From positions 1 to 64,000 of the forward strand of contig CAZIUE010000002.1 in NCBI GenBank assembly GCA_964542535.1: a DNA stretch of 64,000 nt, read 5' to 3'. The translations under genes and the position numbers were made by a program. Source of the DNA: Pseudopelobacter sp964542535 (GTDB lineage Bacteria > Desulfobacterota > Desulfuromonadia > Geobacterales > Pseudopelobacteraceae). Below the pieces are notes generated by a model that was not told where the DNA came from, did no database searches, and saw only the letters and a list, made by a program, of their open reading frames with translations. Shown piece by piece: positions 36,630-46,796 of the stretch; positions within the stretch are counted from its first letter, which is position 1, and each line of letters opens with the position of its first letter.

Positions 36630-37646
36630 TTATCCCTCCCTGGTCTTTTCCCGGTGGCCGCCGAACTGGTAGCGCAGGGCCGACAGCAGCCGGTCGGCAA
36701 AATCCCCCTCCCCCCGGGAGCTGAAGCGCTGGAAGAGGGCCGTGGCCAGTACCGGCGCCGGTACGCCCGCCTCGATGGCGGCGGCCAGGGTCCAGCGCCC
36801 CTCGCCCGAGTCGGAGACCCGTCCGGTGAAGCGCTCCATCCCCTGGTCGTCGGCCAGGGCCCGGGCGGTCAGGTCCAGGAGCCAGGAGGAGACCACGCTT
36901 CCCCGTCGCCACAGCTCGGCGATGTCGGCCAGGTTCAGGTGGAAACGGAAGTGGTCCGGATCGCGCAGGGGGGTGGTCTCGGCGTCCGCCTCCCGCTCCT
37001 GGTCGCCGACGGCGGCGTGGGCCAGGATGTTGAACCCCTCGGCATAGGCCGCCATCATGCCGTATTCGATGCCGTTATGGACCATCTTGACGAAGTGGCC
37101 GGCCCCGCTGGGACCGCAGTGCAGGTATCCCCTGCCGGCGGTGGATGATGTGCTCCGTCCGGGAGTCTCCTGAATGTCGTCGCTGCCGGGCGCCAGGGCG
37201 GCGAACAGCGGCTCCAGATGCTCCACCGCTCCGGGTTCGCCTCCGATCATCAGGCAGTAGCCCCGCTCCAGTCCCCAGATGCCGCCGCTGGTACCCACGT
37301 CCAGGTAGTGGATCGACCTGGCGGCCAGTTGCCGGCCGCGCCGGATATCGTCCTGGTAGTGGGAATTGCCGCCGTCCACCAGGATGTCGCCCGGTTCCAG
37401 CAGCGGCGCGATACGGTCGATCATCGATTCCACCGAGGCTGCCGGGAGCATCAGCCAGACAACCCGGGGACGGGAGAGCAACGCCACCATCTCCGCCGGA
37501 GTCGACGCCGCCAGGGCCCCTTCCCGCACCAGCGGCTCCATGGACGATTGCCGGCGGGCATGGACCACACACTCATGGCCGCTCTTTAGGAGCCTCCGCA
37601 CCATGTCGCCCCCCATACGCCCCACGCCGATCATTCCCATGCGCAT
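36630..37646 (-). CDS. gnd: 6-phosphogluconate dehydrogenase, short (GndA/YqeC-like) type
   Basis: Oxidative decarboxylation of 6-phosphogluconate to ribulose 5-phosphate. At 338 aa it is the short, probably NAD-preferring form. Rossmann motif MGMIGVGRMGGDMVRRLL, substrate loop DGGNSHYQDDIRRG and catalytic CGPSGAGHFVKMVHNGIEYGMM are present. Start: the ATG at 37646 has GGAGGT at 7-nt spacing, while the ATG at 37652 would touch the ribosome site. Its first 16 nt overlap the tilS 3' end. Confidence 0.9.
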   Translation of the reverse strand: MRMGMIGVGRMGGDMVRRLLKSGHECVVHARRQSSMEPLVREGALAASTPAEMVALLSRPRVVWLMLPAASVESMIDRIAPLLEPGDILVDGGNSHYQDDIRRGRQLAARSIHYLDVGTSGGIWGLERGYCLMIGGEPGAVEHLEPLFAALAPGSDDIQETPGRSTSSTAGRGYLHCGPSGAGHFVKMVHNGIEYGMMAAYAEGFNILAHAAVGDQEREADAETTPLRDPDHFRFHLNLADIAELWRRGSVVSSWLLDLTARALADDQGMERFTGRVSDSGEGRWTLAAAIEAGVPAPVLATALFQRFSSRGEGDFADRLLSALRYQFGGHREKTREG

Positions 37647-39085
37647 GCGCATACCTCCCTGTTTGTTTCCGTTGGAGCGGAGAGAGGAGTGTCTCTTCGC
37701 ACCGGAGAGTATACCGCCATAATGACCTCCCGGGAGCCATCGTCCAGTTCCGCCAGCCGGGAACTGCGCAGGCCGCAGACCCAGATCAGCTTGCCAGCGC
37801 AGAACAGAAGCGGAACCCGGCCCCGTTGGTCGCGGGGAATCCTGCGCTCCATGAGCAGTTCCTTGACCTTCTTGCTGCCGGTCATGCCCAGGGGGGTGAT
37901 CCGGTCTCCGGGGAGGAAGCCGCGCACGCTCCAGGGGAAGGGGGCCTTGTCCAGGTCGAACAGAGCCGTTGTCCCCGGATAGAGCGACGGGTCGGGCGGA
38001 ACGGTTGTCAGCGCCAGGGTCAGCAGGGAACCGTCGGAGAGAACGTATTGTCCCGGTCCGGGCAGCGCCTGTTCCTCAAGGTCGGGGCAGGGGGGCGCAG
38101 CCTTCCCGGTCAGGCTCAGGGTCGCGTAGCACCGCACCGCCCTGATTCCACCGGGCAGGTCCAGGGAGGCGTTGGGATGGGGCGAGTCCATCAGCTCCTC
38201 CAGGGCCTGGATGTGGCGGCGGGTGGTCCGGGAACCTGCCGACAGATGGGCCAGGAGCCGCCGCAAGAGCCGGCGCCTGAGCGCCCGCGGTGCATCCCCC
38301 AGGAGCTTCAGCGAGCAGGAGATGCCGTCCGGGGAGACGCGGCAGGCCCGTCCGGCCAGCTCTTCCGCCATTCGTTCCAGCAGTCCGTTTTCGTCGTCCA
38401 GAAGCGCTGCCGTGGTCACCAGACGCTCCCGGATGGCCGGGTTATACTGTTCCAGGAGCGGCAGCAGTTCGTGGCGGATGCGGTTGCGCAGGAACAGGGT
38501 GTCGCGGTTGCTGGCATCCTCGCGGTAGTCCATCCCCCGTGCCTTCAGGTGGGCCTCGATCTCGTTGCGACCGATGTCCAGCAGGGGGCGGATGCGACTG
38601 CCCGGGCCGCGGAAGGACATGCCGCGCAGGCCGGTCATGCCGGAACCGCGCACGAGGCGCATCAGTACGGTTTCGGCCTGGTCGTCGGCATGGTGGGCCA
38701 GGGCGATGGCCGTTGCTCCGTAGCGGGCGCGGATCTGCTCCAGGAATTCCATGCGCGCCCGGCGGCCGGCATCTTCCAGGTTCAGCCGTTCCCGCCGGGC
38801 CAGTTCAGCCACGTCAAGGCCGCGGGAACAAAAGGGGAGGCGGTAGCGTTTCGCCAGGTCGCGGCAGAATGCCTCGTCGCCGTCGGATTCGGCTCCCCGC
38901 AGACGATGGTTGAGGTGTGCCACCACCAGGCTGAGGGAGAACTCGTTCAGCCCGGCCAGGATATCCAGCAGGGCGCAGGAATCCGCGCCTCCCGAAAGGG
39001 CCAGAATGACGGTGTCGCCGGGGGCAAGGAGCTTCCGTTCGGAGATGGTGCGGCTGACGCGTGCGGGAAGGTTCGTGGCGGTCAC
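37631..39085 (-). CDS. tilS: tRNA(Ile)-lysidine synthase
   Basis: Adds lysine to C34 of tRNA-Ile(CAU) so that it reads AUA. The 484-aa protein has the PP-loop SGGADS at residues 31-36, AHLNHRLRGAESDGDEAF, AHHADDQAETVLMRLVRGSG, and the C-terminal TilS domain. The GTG start at 39085 overlaps the lipoprotein stop (GTGA) and places SGGADS at the usual distance; the longer frame is a lipoprotein shadow. An active TilS matters here because infC appears to use an AUA start codon, although initiation there would use fMet-tRNA. Confidence 0.93.
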   Translation of the reverse strand: MTATNLPARVSRTISERKLLAPGDTVILALSGGADSCALLDILAGLNEFSLSLVVAHLNHRLRGAESDGDEAFCRDLAKRYRLPFCSRGLDVAELARRERLNLEDAGRRARMEFLEQIRARYGATAIALAHHADDQAETVLMRLVRGSGMTGLRGMSFRGPGSRIRPLLDIGRNEIEAHLKARGMDYREDASNRDTLFLRNRIRHELLPLLEQYNPAIRERLVTTAALLDDENGLLERMAEELAGRACRVSPDGISCSLKLLGDAPRALRRRLLRRLLAHLSAGSRTTRRHIQALEELMDSPHPNASLDLPGGIRAVRCYATLSLTGKAAPPCPDLEEQALPGPGQYVLSDGSLLTLALTTVPPDPSLYPGTTALFDLDKAPFPWSVRGFLPGDRITPLGMTGSKKVKELLMERRIPRDQRGRVPLLFCAGKLIWVCGLRSSRLAELDDGSREVIMAVYSPVRRDTPLSAPTETNREVCACAWE

Positions 39086-39705
39086 TTCCTGTCGAACAGG
39101 GCGCTCGCTTCGGCCATGACCTGCTGCATGGCGTCCTGCATGGAGTCGAGCATGATTCCGGCGTTCTTTTCGGGCGATGCCTTCAGGGGCAGGGTCTGAC
39201 TGGCGCGCGACACAACGGTGAACGTCTTGGCCTTTGCGCCGTTCAGGTAGAGATTCACGTTGAATTTCAGCTCCTGGACGGCCGTGCTGGTGAACAGGTC
39301 CTGGTTGACGTTCAGGGAGGCGGCAAGGGAGGCGATCTCGATGCCCCGGGCCGTGCCCGGAGGGAGCGGGCTCTGCTGGCTGACCGTGTAGCCCGAGTGT
39401 TTCAATTCCAGCAGCAGCGCCTCGGAAAGCCACTGTCCCAGGTTCCGGTCGGCCAGCAGGTCGGCCTGGCGGACGCCGTGCACGTTGTTGATGGCGCCGA
39501 TGATCCATTCGCCCCTGGCATTCCTGGAAAACGGCCGGGAATCGATCCGGCTGACGACGATCTCGCCGCTCTGGCGGCCGAAGGGACGTTCGTAGGGAGC
39601 GTAGTTCAAGGCAATGGTCTGGTCCGTCGCGGCGCACCCGCACAGCCCTGCCAGGAGCAGGAGGGCGCGGAAAAGTGATCTGACAATCGGGATTTTCCAC
39701 TTCAT
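39082..39705 (-). CDS. Lipoprotein of YajG-like type
   Basis: A 207-aa protein with a lipoprotein signal peptide: positive MKWKIPIVR start, hydrophobic core, then LAGLCGCAATDQ with the lipidated cysteine at about residue 24. The rest is a soluble periplasmic domain of about 180 residues with a YajG-like layout: an early YAPYERPFGR, SRIDSRPFSR, LGQWLSEALLLELKHSGY, a final helical MQDAMQQVMAEASALF. Function unknown. It starts the tilS-gnd-zwf-pgl run and has its own promoter. Confidence 0.75.
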   Translation of the reverse strand: MKWKIPIVRSLFRALLLLAGLCGCAATDQTIALNYAPYERPFGRQSGEIVVSRIDSRPFSRNARGEWIIGAINNVHGVRQADLLADRNLGQWLSEALLLELKHSGYTVSQQSPLPPGTARGIEIASLAASLNVNQDLFTSTAVQELKFNVNLYLNGAKAKTFTVVSRASQTLPLKASPEKNAGIMLDSMQDAMQQVMAEASALFDRK

Positions 39706-39748
39706 GCTTCGTACCTTTCGGGTTGGGAAATGGGAGAAAACTCGATGT

Positions 39749-39776
39749 ACTATATCAAAATCGGCGCTGGATGCAA
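39749..39776 (-). promoter_or_regulatory. Promoter of the lipoprotein-tilS-gnd-zwf-pgl run
   Basis: On the minus strand TTGCAT (39776-39771), a 16-nt spacer and TATAGT (39754-39749), about 44 nt before the lipoprotein start. Confidence 0.55.
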
Positions 39777-39828
39777 TCCGGTGAAACGGCTTGTGGCCCG
39801 GCCCCGAGGGGGTTATGAATATTAATTA

Positions 39829-40128
39829 ATGAAGAAAGGAGCGGGGGTGAATGTCGTGACGTTGTCCATCGCAGGTCTGGAAAACAGAGTCGTTGGTGCC
39901 GGGGCATTGCCTTCGCCGCCGGCTCCCGGCCCTGCGGGTCAGGATACGGCCGGCTCCCGGCAGGGTGCGGGGAGCGATGACGGCGACCGGGTGCGGCTTT
40001 CCGCCGCGAGCATCGCTTCTGCCGGCACCGGTCACGGGTTGCGGCCGTCGCGGGGAGTGACCCTGGCCGAGAAGAAGGCCCTCCTGGATGACGGGTCGCC
40101 CCGCCAGCGGCTGTCCCTCTACGGATGA
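39829..40128 (+). CDS. Small low-complexity protein of unknown function
   Basis: A 99-aa open frame rich in Gly, Ala, Ser and Pro (ENRVVGAGALPSPPAPGPAG), probably disordered, ending in EKKALLDDGSPRQRLSLYG. AAAGGAG at 39835-39841 would best serve a GTG at 39847, giving 93 residues; the ATG at 39829 is the alternative. No family recognised; it stands alone between divergent and convergent genes. Confidence 0.5.
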   Translation: MKKGAGVNVVTLSIAGLENRVVGAGALPSPPAPGPAGQDTAGSRQGAGSDDGDRVRLSAASIASAGTGHGLRPSRGVTLAEKKALLDDGSPRQRLSLYG

Positions 40129-40133
40129 GCCTC

Positions 40134-40478
40134 CTATCTGGTACGGAACACCATGTTCAGGATGAAGCTGAAGATGCTGAAAAGCAGGGCCGCTATGAAG
40201 GCGGTTCCGAAACCGGTAACGTGGAAGCCCTGAAGCAGGGCGGCTGCCAGGGCGAAGATCAGGCCGTTGATCACCAGGGTGAACAGCCCCAGGGTGGCGA
40301 TGGTCACCGGCAGGGTGAACAGCACCAGCAACGGCCGCAGGAAGGCGTTCAACAGCCCGATCACCAGTGTTGCCAGCATCAGGTCGCCGAAACGGTCGAT
40401 CCGGATACCGGGCAGCAGTTTCATCACGAAGAACAGCGCGAAGGCGTTCAACACCCATCTGAGCATCAGTTGCGTCAT
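40134..40478 (-). CDS. Phage holin family 4-like small membrane protein
   Basis: A 114-aa protein with four hydrophobic segments over its whole length (AFALFFVMKLLPGI, LMLATLVIGLLNAFLRPLLVLF, IATLGLFTLVINGLIFALAAALL, GFGTAFIAALLFSIFSFILNMVF). The NAFLRPLL and LPVTIATLGLF blocks fit the PF04020 family, a common chromosomal membrane protein in spite of its holin name. The start at 40478 has GGGAG upstream. It follows corA by 17 nt. Confidence 0.85.
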   Translation of the reverse strand: MTQLMLRWVLNAFALFFVMKLLPGIRIDRFGDLMLATLVIGLLNAFLRPLLVLFTLPVTIATLGLFTLVINGLIFALAAALLQGFHVTGFGTAFIAALLFSIFSFILNMVFRTR

Positions 40479-40495
40479 GTCGTTCACTCCCGTGG

Positions 40496-41566
40496 CTAGA
40501 GCCACCGTTTTTTCTTGAAGTAGAGCACCATGCCCAGGGCGATGGCCAGCATCACCCCCCACAGATCGAAGTAGCCGTAAGGCCACCTCAACTCGGGCAT
40601 GTTCCTGAAGTTCATGCCGTACACCCCCACCAGGAAGGTCAGCGGCAGGAAGATCGTGCCGATCACGGTCAGAAATTTCATCACCTCGTTGGTCCGGTTG
40701 CCGATGCTGGAGAGGTACAGGTCCAGCATGCCGGAGAGCAGGTCGCGGAAGGTCTCCACTCCGTCCAGCACCTGGATGCTGTGGTCGTAGATGTCGCGGA
40801 AGTAGACGCGTGCCGTGTCGCTGAGCAGCTCCGACTCGCCCCGCTCCAGGGCGGCGGTCAGCTCGCGTAACGGCCAGACGCTCTTGCGCATGAGGATGAC
40901 CTCCCGCTTGAGCCAGATGATCCGCTTCAGAATCGCCGGGGTCGGCTCCCGGGCAAGCTCCTCCTCCAGATCCTCCAGTTCCTCCCCCACCTGCTCCAGC
41001 ACGGTGAAATAGCTGTCCACGATGGCATCCAGCAGGGCGTAGGCCAGATAGTCCGCCCCCTGCGACCGGATGCGTCCCCGTCCGGACCTGACCCGCTCCC
41101 GCACCGTTTCGAACACATCCCCGGCCAGCCCCTCCTGGAAGGAAAAGAGGTAGCCGGAGCCCAGGACCATGGCCACCTGCTCGGTTTCAAAGCCGCGCTC
41201 GTGCTGAAAGCGGATCATGCGGGCCACGATGAAGAGGTGGTCGCCGTAATCCTCCAGCTTGGGCCGTTGGCTGGTGTTGGCGATATCCTCCAGGATCAGG
41301 GGGTGCAACCCGTAGCAGTCGCCGAAGTGCCTGATCAGCTTCAGGTCGTGAAGCCCCTCCAGGTTGATCCAGGTGACTTTGCCGGTCCCCTTGACCGGGA
41401 TGCACTGGTCCAGGCCGGGCGGCCGGTATTCGCGCATGTCTCCGGAAGAATAGCTGATGACGCTGACGTTGCTCTCTCCGGCGGCCAGGGCGCCGGTGTG
41501 CACCAGGGTGCCCGGAGGAAGTCCGGCCTTGCGCGACTGGCCGCGGTAATAGCTGCGACGCCGCAC
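40496..41566 (-). CDS. corA: Magnesium/cobalt transporter CorA
   Basis: Pentameric divalent-cation channel. The 356-aa protein has a long cytoplasmic alpha/beta domain and two C-terminal transmembrane helices (TVIGTIFLPLTFLVGVYGMNF and FDLWGVMLAIALGMVLYF). The GMN signature follows the first helix, as the CorA family requires for ion selectivity. It follows the SRPBCC gene by 1 nt. Confidence 0.94.
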   Translation of the reverse strand: MRRRSYYRGQSRKAGLPPGTLVHTGALAAGESNVSVISYSSGDMREYRPPGLDQCIPVKGTGKVTWINLEGLHDLKLIRHFGDCYGLHPLILEDIANTSQRPKLEDYGDHLFIVARMIRFQHERGFETEQVAMVLGSGYLFSFQEGLAGDVFETVRERVRSGRGRIRSQGADYLAYALLDAIVDSYFTVLEQVGEELEDLEEELAREPTPAILKRIIWLKREVILMRKSVWPLRELTAALERGESELLSDTARVYFRDIYDHSIQVLDGVETFRDLLSGMLDLYLSSIGNRTNEVMKFLTVIGTIFLPLTFLVGVYGMNFRNMPELRWPYGYFDLWGVMLAIALGMVLYFKKKRWL

Positions 41567-41567
41567 C

Positions 41568-42029
41568 TCAGCCTCCCGAGAAGATCCGCAGCAGGGCGTC
41601 CCGCCGGTAGTCGAAGATCTTCCGCAGGCGGGGCGCCACGATGCAGCGGTTCACCAGCCAGGTAAACTGCATGGCCGGCAGCAGGTAGTGCACCAGGTCG
41701 CGCATCTCAACCCCTCCCTCCACCTCCCGGAAGTGGTGCTGATGGTGCCAGAAGCGATAGGGGCCGAAGCGCTGCTCGTCAACGAAGAACAGCGGCCTGT
41801 GCAGGTGGGTGATCTCCGTTGTCCAGGCCACCCTGATGCCCAGCAGCGGCCGCAGGGAATAGGTCAGGATCATGCCGGCATGGGTTTCCCGTGGCGGCTG
41901 GCAGGTCAGGCGGAATTCCATGGAAGGGGGGGTGATGCGTCCCAGGTTGGCCGGATCGGAGAAAAAGCTCCAGGCGTCATCCAGGCTCACCGGGAGTGTC
42001 TGGCTCCGTTCCAGGATAAACGGTTTCAT
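41568..42029 (-). CDS. SRPBCC family protein (polyketide cyclase/coenzyme Q-binding type)
   Basis: A 153-aa START/Bet v1-like protein: MKPFILERSQTLPVSLDDAWSFFSDPANLGRITPPSMEF is the usual N-terminus of the family, followed by a beta-sheet with WTTEITHLHRPLFFVDEQ and RFWHHQHHF, and a C-terminal helix. Members bind hydrophobic ligands; the ligand here is not known. The start at 42029 overlaps the rarA stop (ATGA). Confidence 0.85.
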   Translation of the reverse strand: MKPFILERSQTLPVSLDDAWSFFSDPANLGRITPPSMEFRLTCQPPRETHAGMILTYSLRPLLGIRVAWTTEITHLHRPLFFVDEQRFGPYRFWHHQHHFREVEGGVEMRDLVHYLLPAMQFTWLVNRCIVAPRLRKIFDYRRDALLRIFSGG

Positions 42030-43375
42030 CTCGATCTCTCCTCCCTGATCCTCTTCAGCCACTCCATCCGTTCCACGATGTTCTTCTCGTAGCCGTACCC
42101 CTTGGGCTGGTAGAACCTCCGCCCGGCCAGTTTCTCCGGAAGGCAGGGCTGGCCGGCGTACCCCTCGGCATAGTCGTGGGCGTACTGGTACCCCTTGCCG
42201 TAGCCAAGCTCCTTCATCAGGCCGGTGGGGGCGTTGCGGATGTGCAGCGGCACCTCCAGGCCGCCGCTCTTCCTGACCTCGGCCAGGGCCGCGTCGATGC
42301 CCAGGTAGGAGGCGTTGGACTTGGGGGCGGTGGCCAGATAGGTGACCGCCTGTGCCATGACGATGCGCCCCTCGGGCATGCCGATCATCTGGAAGGCGTG
42401 CAGGGCCGAGACCGCCACCTGGAGTGCCCGGGGGTCGGCGTTGCCGATGTCCTCCGACGCCAGGATGATCATGCGCCGCAGGATGAAGATCGGGTCCTCG
42501 CCCGCCTCCAGCATGCGGGCCAGCCAGTACAGGGCCGCGTCCGGGTCGCTGGCGCGCAGGGACTTGATAAAGGCGGAGATCACGTTGTAGTGCTCCTCAC
42601 CCCCCTTGTCGTAGAGGAGCGCCTTCTTCTGCAGCGCCTCCTGGACCACCTCCAGGGTGATTCCTCCCTCCCGGACCAGCCCCGCCGCCACCTCCAGGGT
42701 GTTCAGGGCCACCCGCGCGTCCCCCCCTGCCTGGCGGGAGAGGAACTCCAGTGCCCGGTCTTCCATCTCCAGGTTCAGCTCTCCCAGTCCCCGCTCCCGG
42801 TCGGCCAGGGCCTGGCGGATCAGCACCGCGATGGTGTCGGGCTCCAGTTGTTTCAGGGTCAGCACGCGGCAGCGGGAGAGGAGCGGGGCGATCACCTCGA
42901 AGGAGGGGTTCTCGGTGGTGGCGCCGATGATGGTGACCACCCCCTTCTCCACGTACGGGAGGAAGGCGTCCTGCTGGGACTTGTTGAAGCGGTGGATTTC
43001 GTCCACGAACAGGATCGTGCGCCGGCCCCGGCCGGCTACCCCCTCAGCCTCGCGGAAGATCTCCCTGATCTCCTTGATGCCGGACAGGATGGCCGAGAAG
43101 AAGATGAAGTGGGCCCGCGTTTCCCGGGCGATGACATGGGCCAGGGTGGTCTTGCCGCAGCCGGGAGGCCCCCAGAAGATCAGCGAGGAGAGGGAGTCGC
43201 TTTCGATCATGCGCCGCAGGATGCGGCCCTCACCCACCAGATGCTCCTGGCCGGTGAACTCGGAGAGGGTGCGCGGTCGCATGCGTTCGGCCAGGGGGGC
43301 GGTGGAACTGGCAAGGGGAGGGGTGGCCCGCTCCTGGTCCCTGTCCCAGAGACCGGGTGTGCTGTTCTGTTTCAT
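42026..43375 (-). CDS. rarA: Replication-associated recombination protein A (MgsA/RarA)
   Basis: AAA+ ATPase of the RarA/WRNIP1 family acting at stalled forks. The 449-aa protein has ERMRPRTLSEFTGQEHL, Walker A FWGPPGCGKTTLAHVIA, Walker B ILFVDEIHRFNKSQQDAFLP, and the C-terminal tetramerisation domain with NAPTGLMKELGYGKGYQYAHD. Length is normal. It lies 8 nt after glgP on the same strand. Confidence 0.95.
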   Translation of the reverse strand: MKQNSTPGLWDRDQERATPPLASSTAPLAERMRPRTLSEFTGQEHLVGEGRILRRMIESDSLSSLIFWGPPGCGKTTLAHVIARETRAHFIFFSAILSGIKEIREIFREAEGVAGRGRRTILFVDEIHRFNKSQQDAFLPYVEKGVVTIIGATTENPSFEVIAPLLSRCRVLTLKQLEPDTIAVLIRQALADRERGLGELNLEMEDRALEFLSRQAGGDARVALNTLEVAAGLVREGGITLEVVQEALQKKALLYDKGGEEHYNVISAFIKSLRASDPDAALYWLARMLEAGEDPIFILRRMIILASEDIGNADPRALQVAVSALHAFQMIGMPEGRIVMAQAVTYLATAPKSNASYLGIDAALAEVRKSGGLEVPLHIRNAPTGLMKELGYGKGYQYAHDYAEGYAGQPCLPEKLAGRRFYQPKGYGYEKNIVERMEWLKRIREERSR

Positions 43376-43383
43376 GTGTCTGC

Positions 43384-45873
<2,490 letters not shown>

Positions 45874-45908
45874 GGGGCACGTCCGGGAGCTGGGATGGAA
45901 ACAGGGGG

Positions 45909-45937
45909 AGTATATCGGCTGTTACCCGCTAATGCAA
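45909..45937 (-). promoter_or_regulatory. Promoter of glgP
   Basis: On the minus strand TTGCAT (45937-45932), a 17-nt spacer and TATACT (45914-45909), about 36 nt before the ATG. Confidence 0.6.
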
Positions 45938-45943
45938 GGTTGA

Positions 45944-46252
45944 GTGGTATTTCGGGGACAGTATACAAAACTATCGGTCATTTACTATACTGCTCCAGGA
46001 ACCGCTCCAAAGATAAACTGTATAAACATCCGGCTTTCTTCTCGGGGCCTCGAAGATATCCAAATGAGGGCTGCTGAGGAAGGTATGCCCTACCAGGCAC
46101 TGATTGTCAGTATCGTTCACAAACATGCCAGCGGCCGACTCGTCGAGGCCGTATCACGTCCAACCGAGCGCTCAACCGGTCGCGCGAAAAAGCTGCGCGC
46201 CGGTTATCTCTCCCCCTATACAAACATGAAACAACCCATCAGGAAATATTAG
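45944..46252 (+). pseudogene. Ribbon-helix-helix antitoxin remnant (BrnA/CopG-like)
   Basis: The stretch INIRLSSRGLEDIQMRAAEEGMPYQALI and HKHASGRLVEA (about 46022-46155) is the C-terminal ribbon-helix-helix block of a common antitoxin family (COG5304 type). The N-terminal half expected in that family is missing: it is replaced by residues encoded by a TTTCGGGGACAGTATAC-type sequence often found beside REP-associated transposase genes. No BrnT-like toxin is adjacent. I read it as a decayed antitoxin at the left edge of the island; a short functional protein is less likely. Confidence 0.55.
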
Positions 46253-46275
46253 CTGGCCTCGACCAGGGAAAACCA

Positions 46276-46329
46276 GTGGGTAGTTTGATGATGGAGGGCA
46301 GGGTGATACCTGCTCTCTACTCTACCCAC
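46276..46329. repeat. Nested inverted repeat
   Basis: Outer arms GTGGGTAG/CTACCCAC (46276-46283, 46322-46329) enclose an inner 8-bp helix GAGGGCAG/CTGCTCTC (one G-T pair) with an 8-nt loop. It could be a mobile-element end or an RNA hairpin; nothing shows which. Confidence 0.5.
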
Positions 46330-46368
46330 GGGTGATTCCAGACTAACGGTCATATTGAACAATGGACT

Positions 46369-46437
46369 AACGGTGTAGCATCTCAGATGCTAGGTTTTTT
46401 CGGACGTGGGTTCGATTCCCAGCACCGCAGGTTTTTT
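46369..46437 (+). other. Degenerate tRNA-like element
   Basis: CGGTG (46371-46375) pairs with CACCG (46423-46427) as an acceptor-like stem. TA and a D-arm-like hairpin GCATC-TCA-GATGC follow, and a near-perfect T arm TGGG-TTCGATT-CCCA (46407-46421) with a tRNA/tmRNA-type GGAC before it. No anticodon arm is present, and a T-run follows. It may be a leftover attachment site or a decayed tRNA or tmRNA end at the island border. The interval from here to 46598 holds only an AT-rich leader with TATAAT at 46572-46577. Confidence 0.45.
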
Positions 46438-46598
46438 TCGTGCTGTCATTATGGGGCACACTTAACCGGCGGGGCAGGATGGGTCAGAAAAATCCCGCAA
46501 TGAGTCGGTTTTTGTGTTTCTTTCTTGCTTTTATAGATACCTAAGGCTATCTTTCTTTGTCAAATTTTAACTATAATTATCTTCCGAACGGTGAGGTC

Positions 46599-46796
46599 AT
46601 GGATATATTCGATAAATGGCTGACCATTGATGAGTTGGCCAACTACATAAAGATGAGCCGGACCAAGCTCTATGGCATGACCCAGCGCGGGGAAATCCCA
46701 GCATCCAAGATCGGCAACCAGTGGCGATTCGACCGGGAGGAGATCGACCGGTGGATGAAGACGCACGCGACAGGCAAAGGGGAATCAAAGGCATGA
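46599..46796 (+). CDS. Helix-turn-helix (excisionase-type) DNA-binding protein
   Basis: A 65-aa protein: DKWLTIDELANYIKMSRTKLYGMTQRGEIPASKIGNQWRFDREEIDRWMKTH is a complete MerR/excisionase-type winged HTH of the 'helix-turn-helix domain 17' kind. It overlaps the restriction-modification gene by 4 nt (ATGA), so the two are made together. Such small HTH genes often precede type I-like R-M genes and may control their expression; excisionase activity is the other option, but no integrase is present. Confidence 0.85.
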   Translation: MDIFDKWLTIDELANYIKMSRTKLYGMTQRGEIPASKIGNQWRFDREEIDRWMKTHATGKGESKA

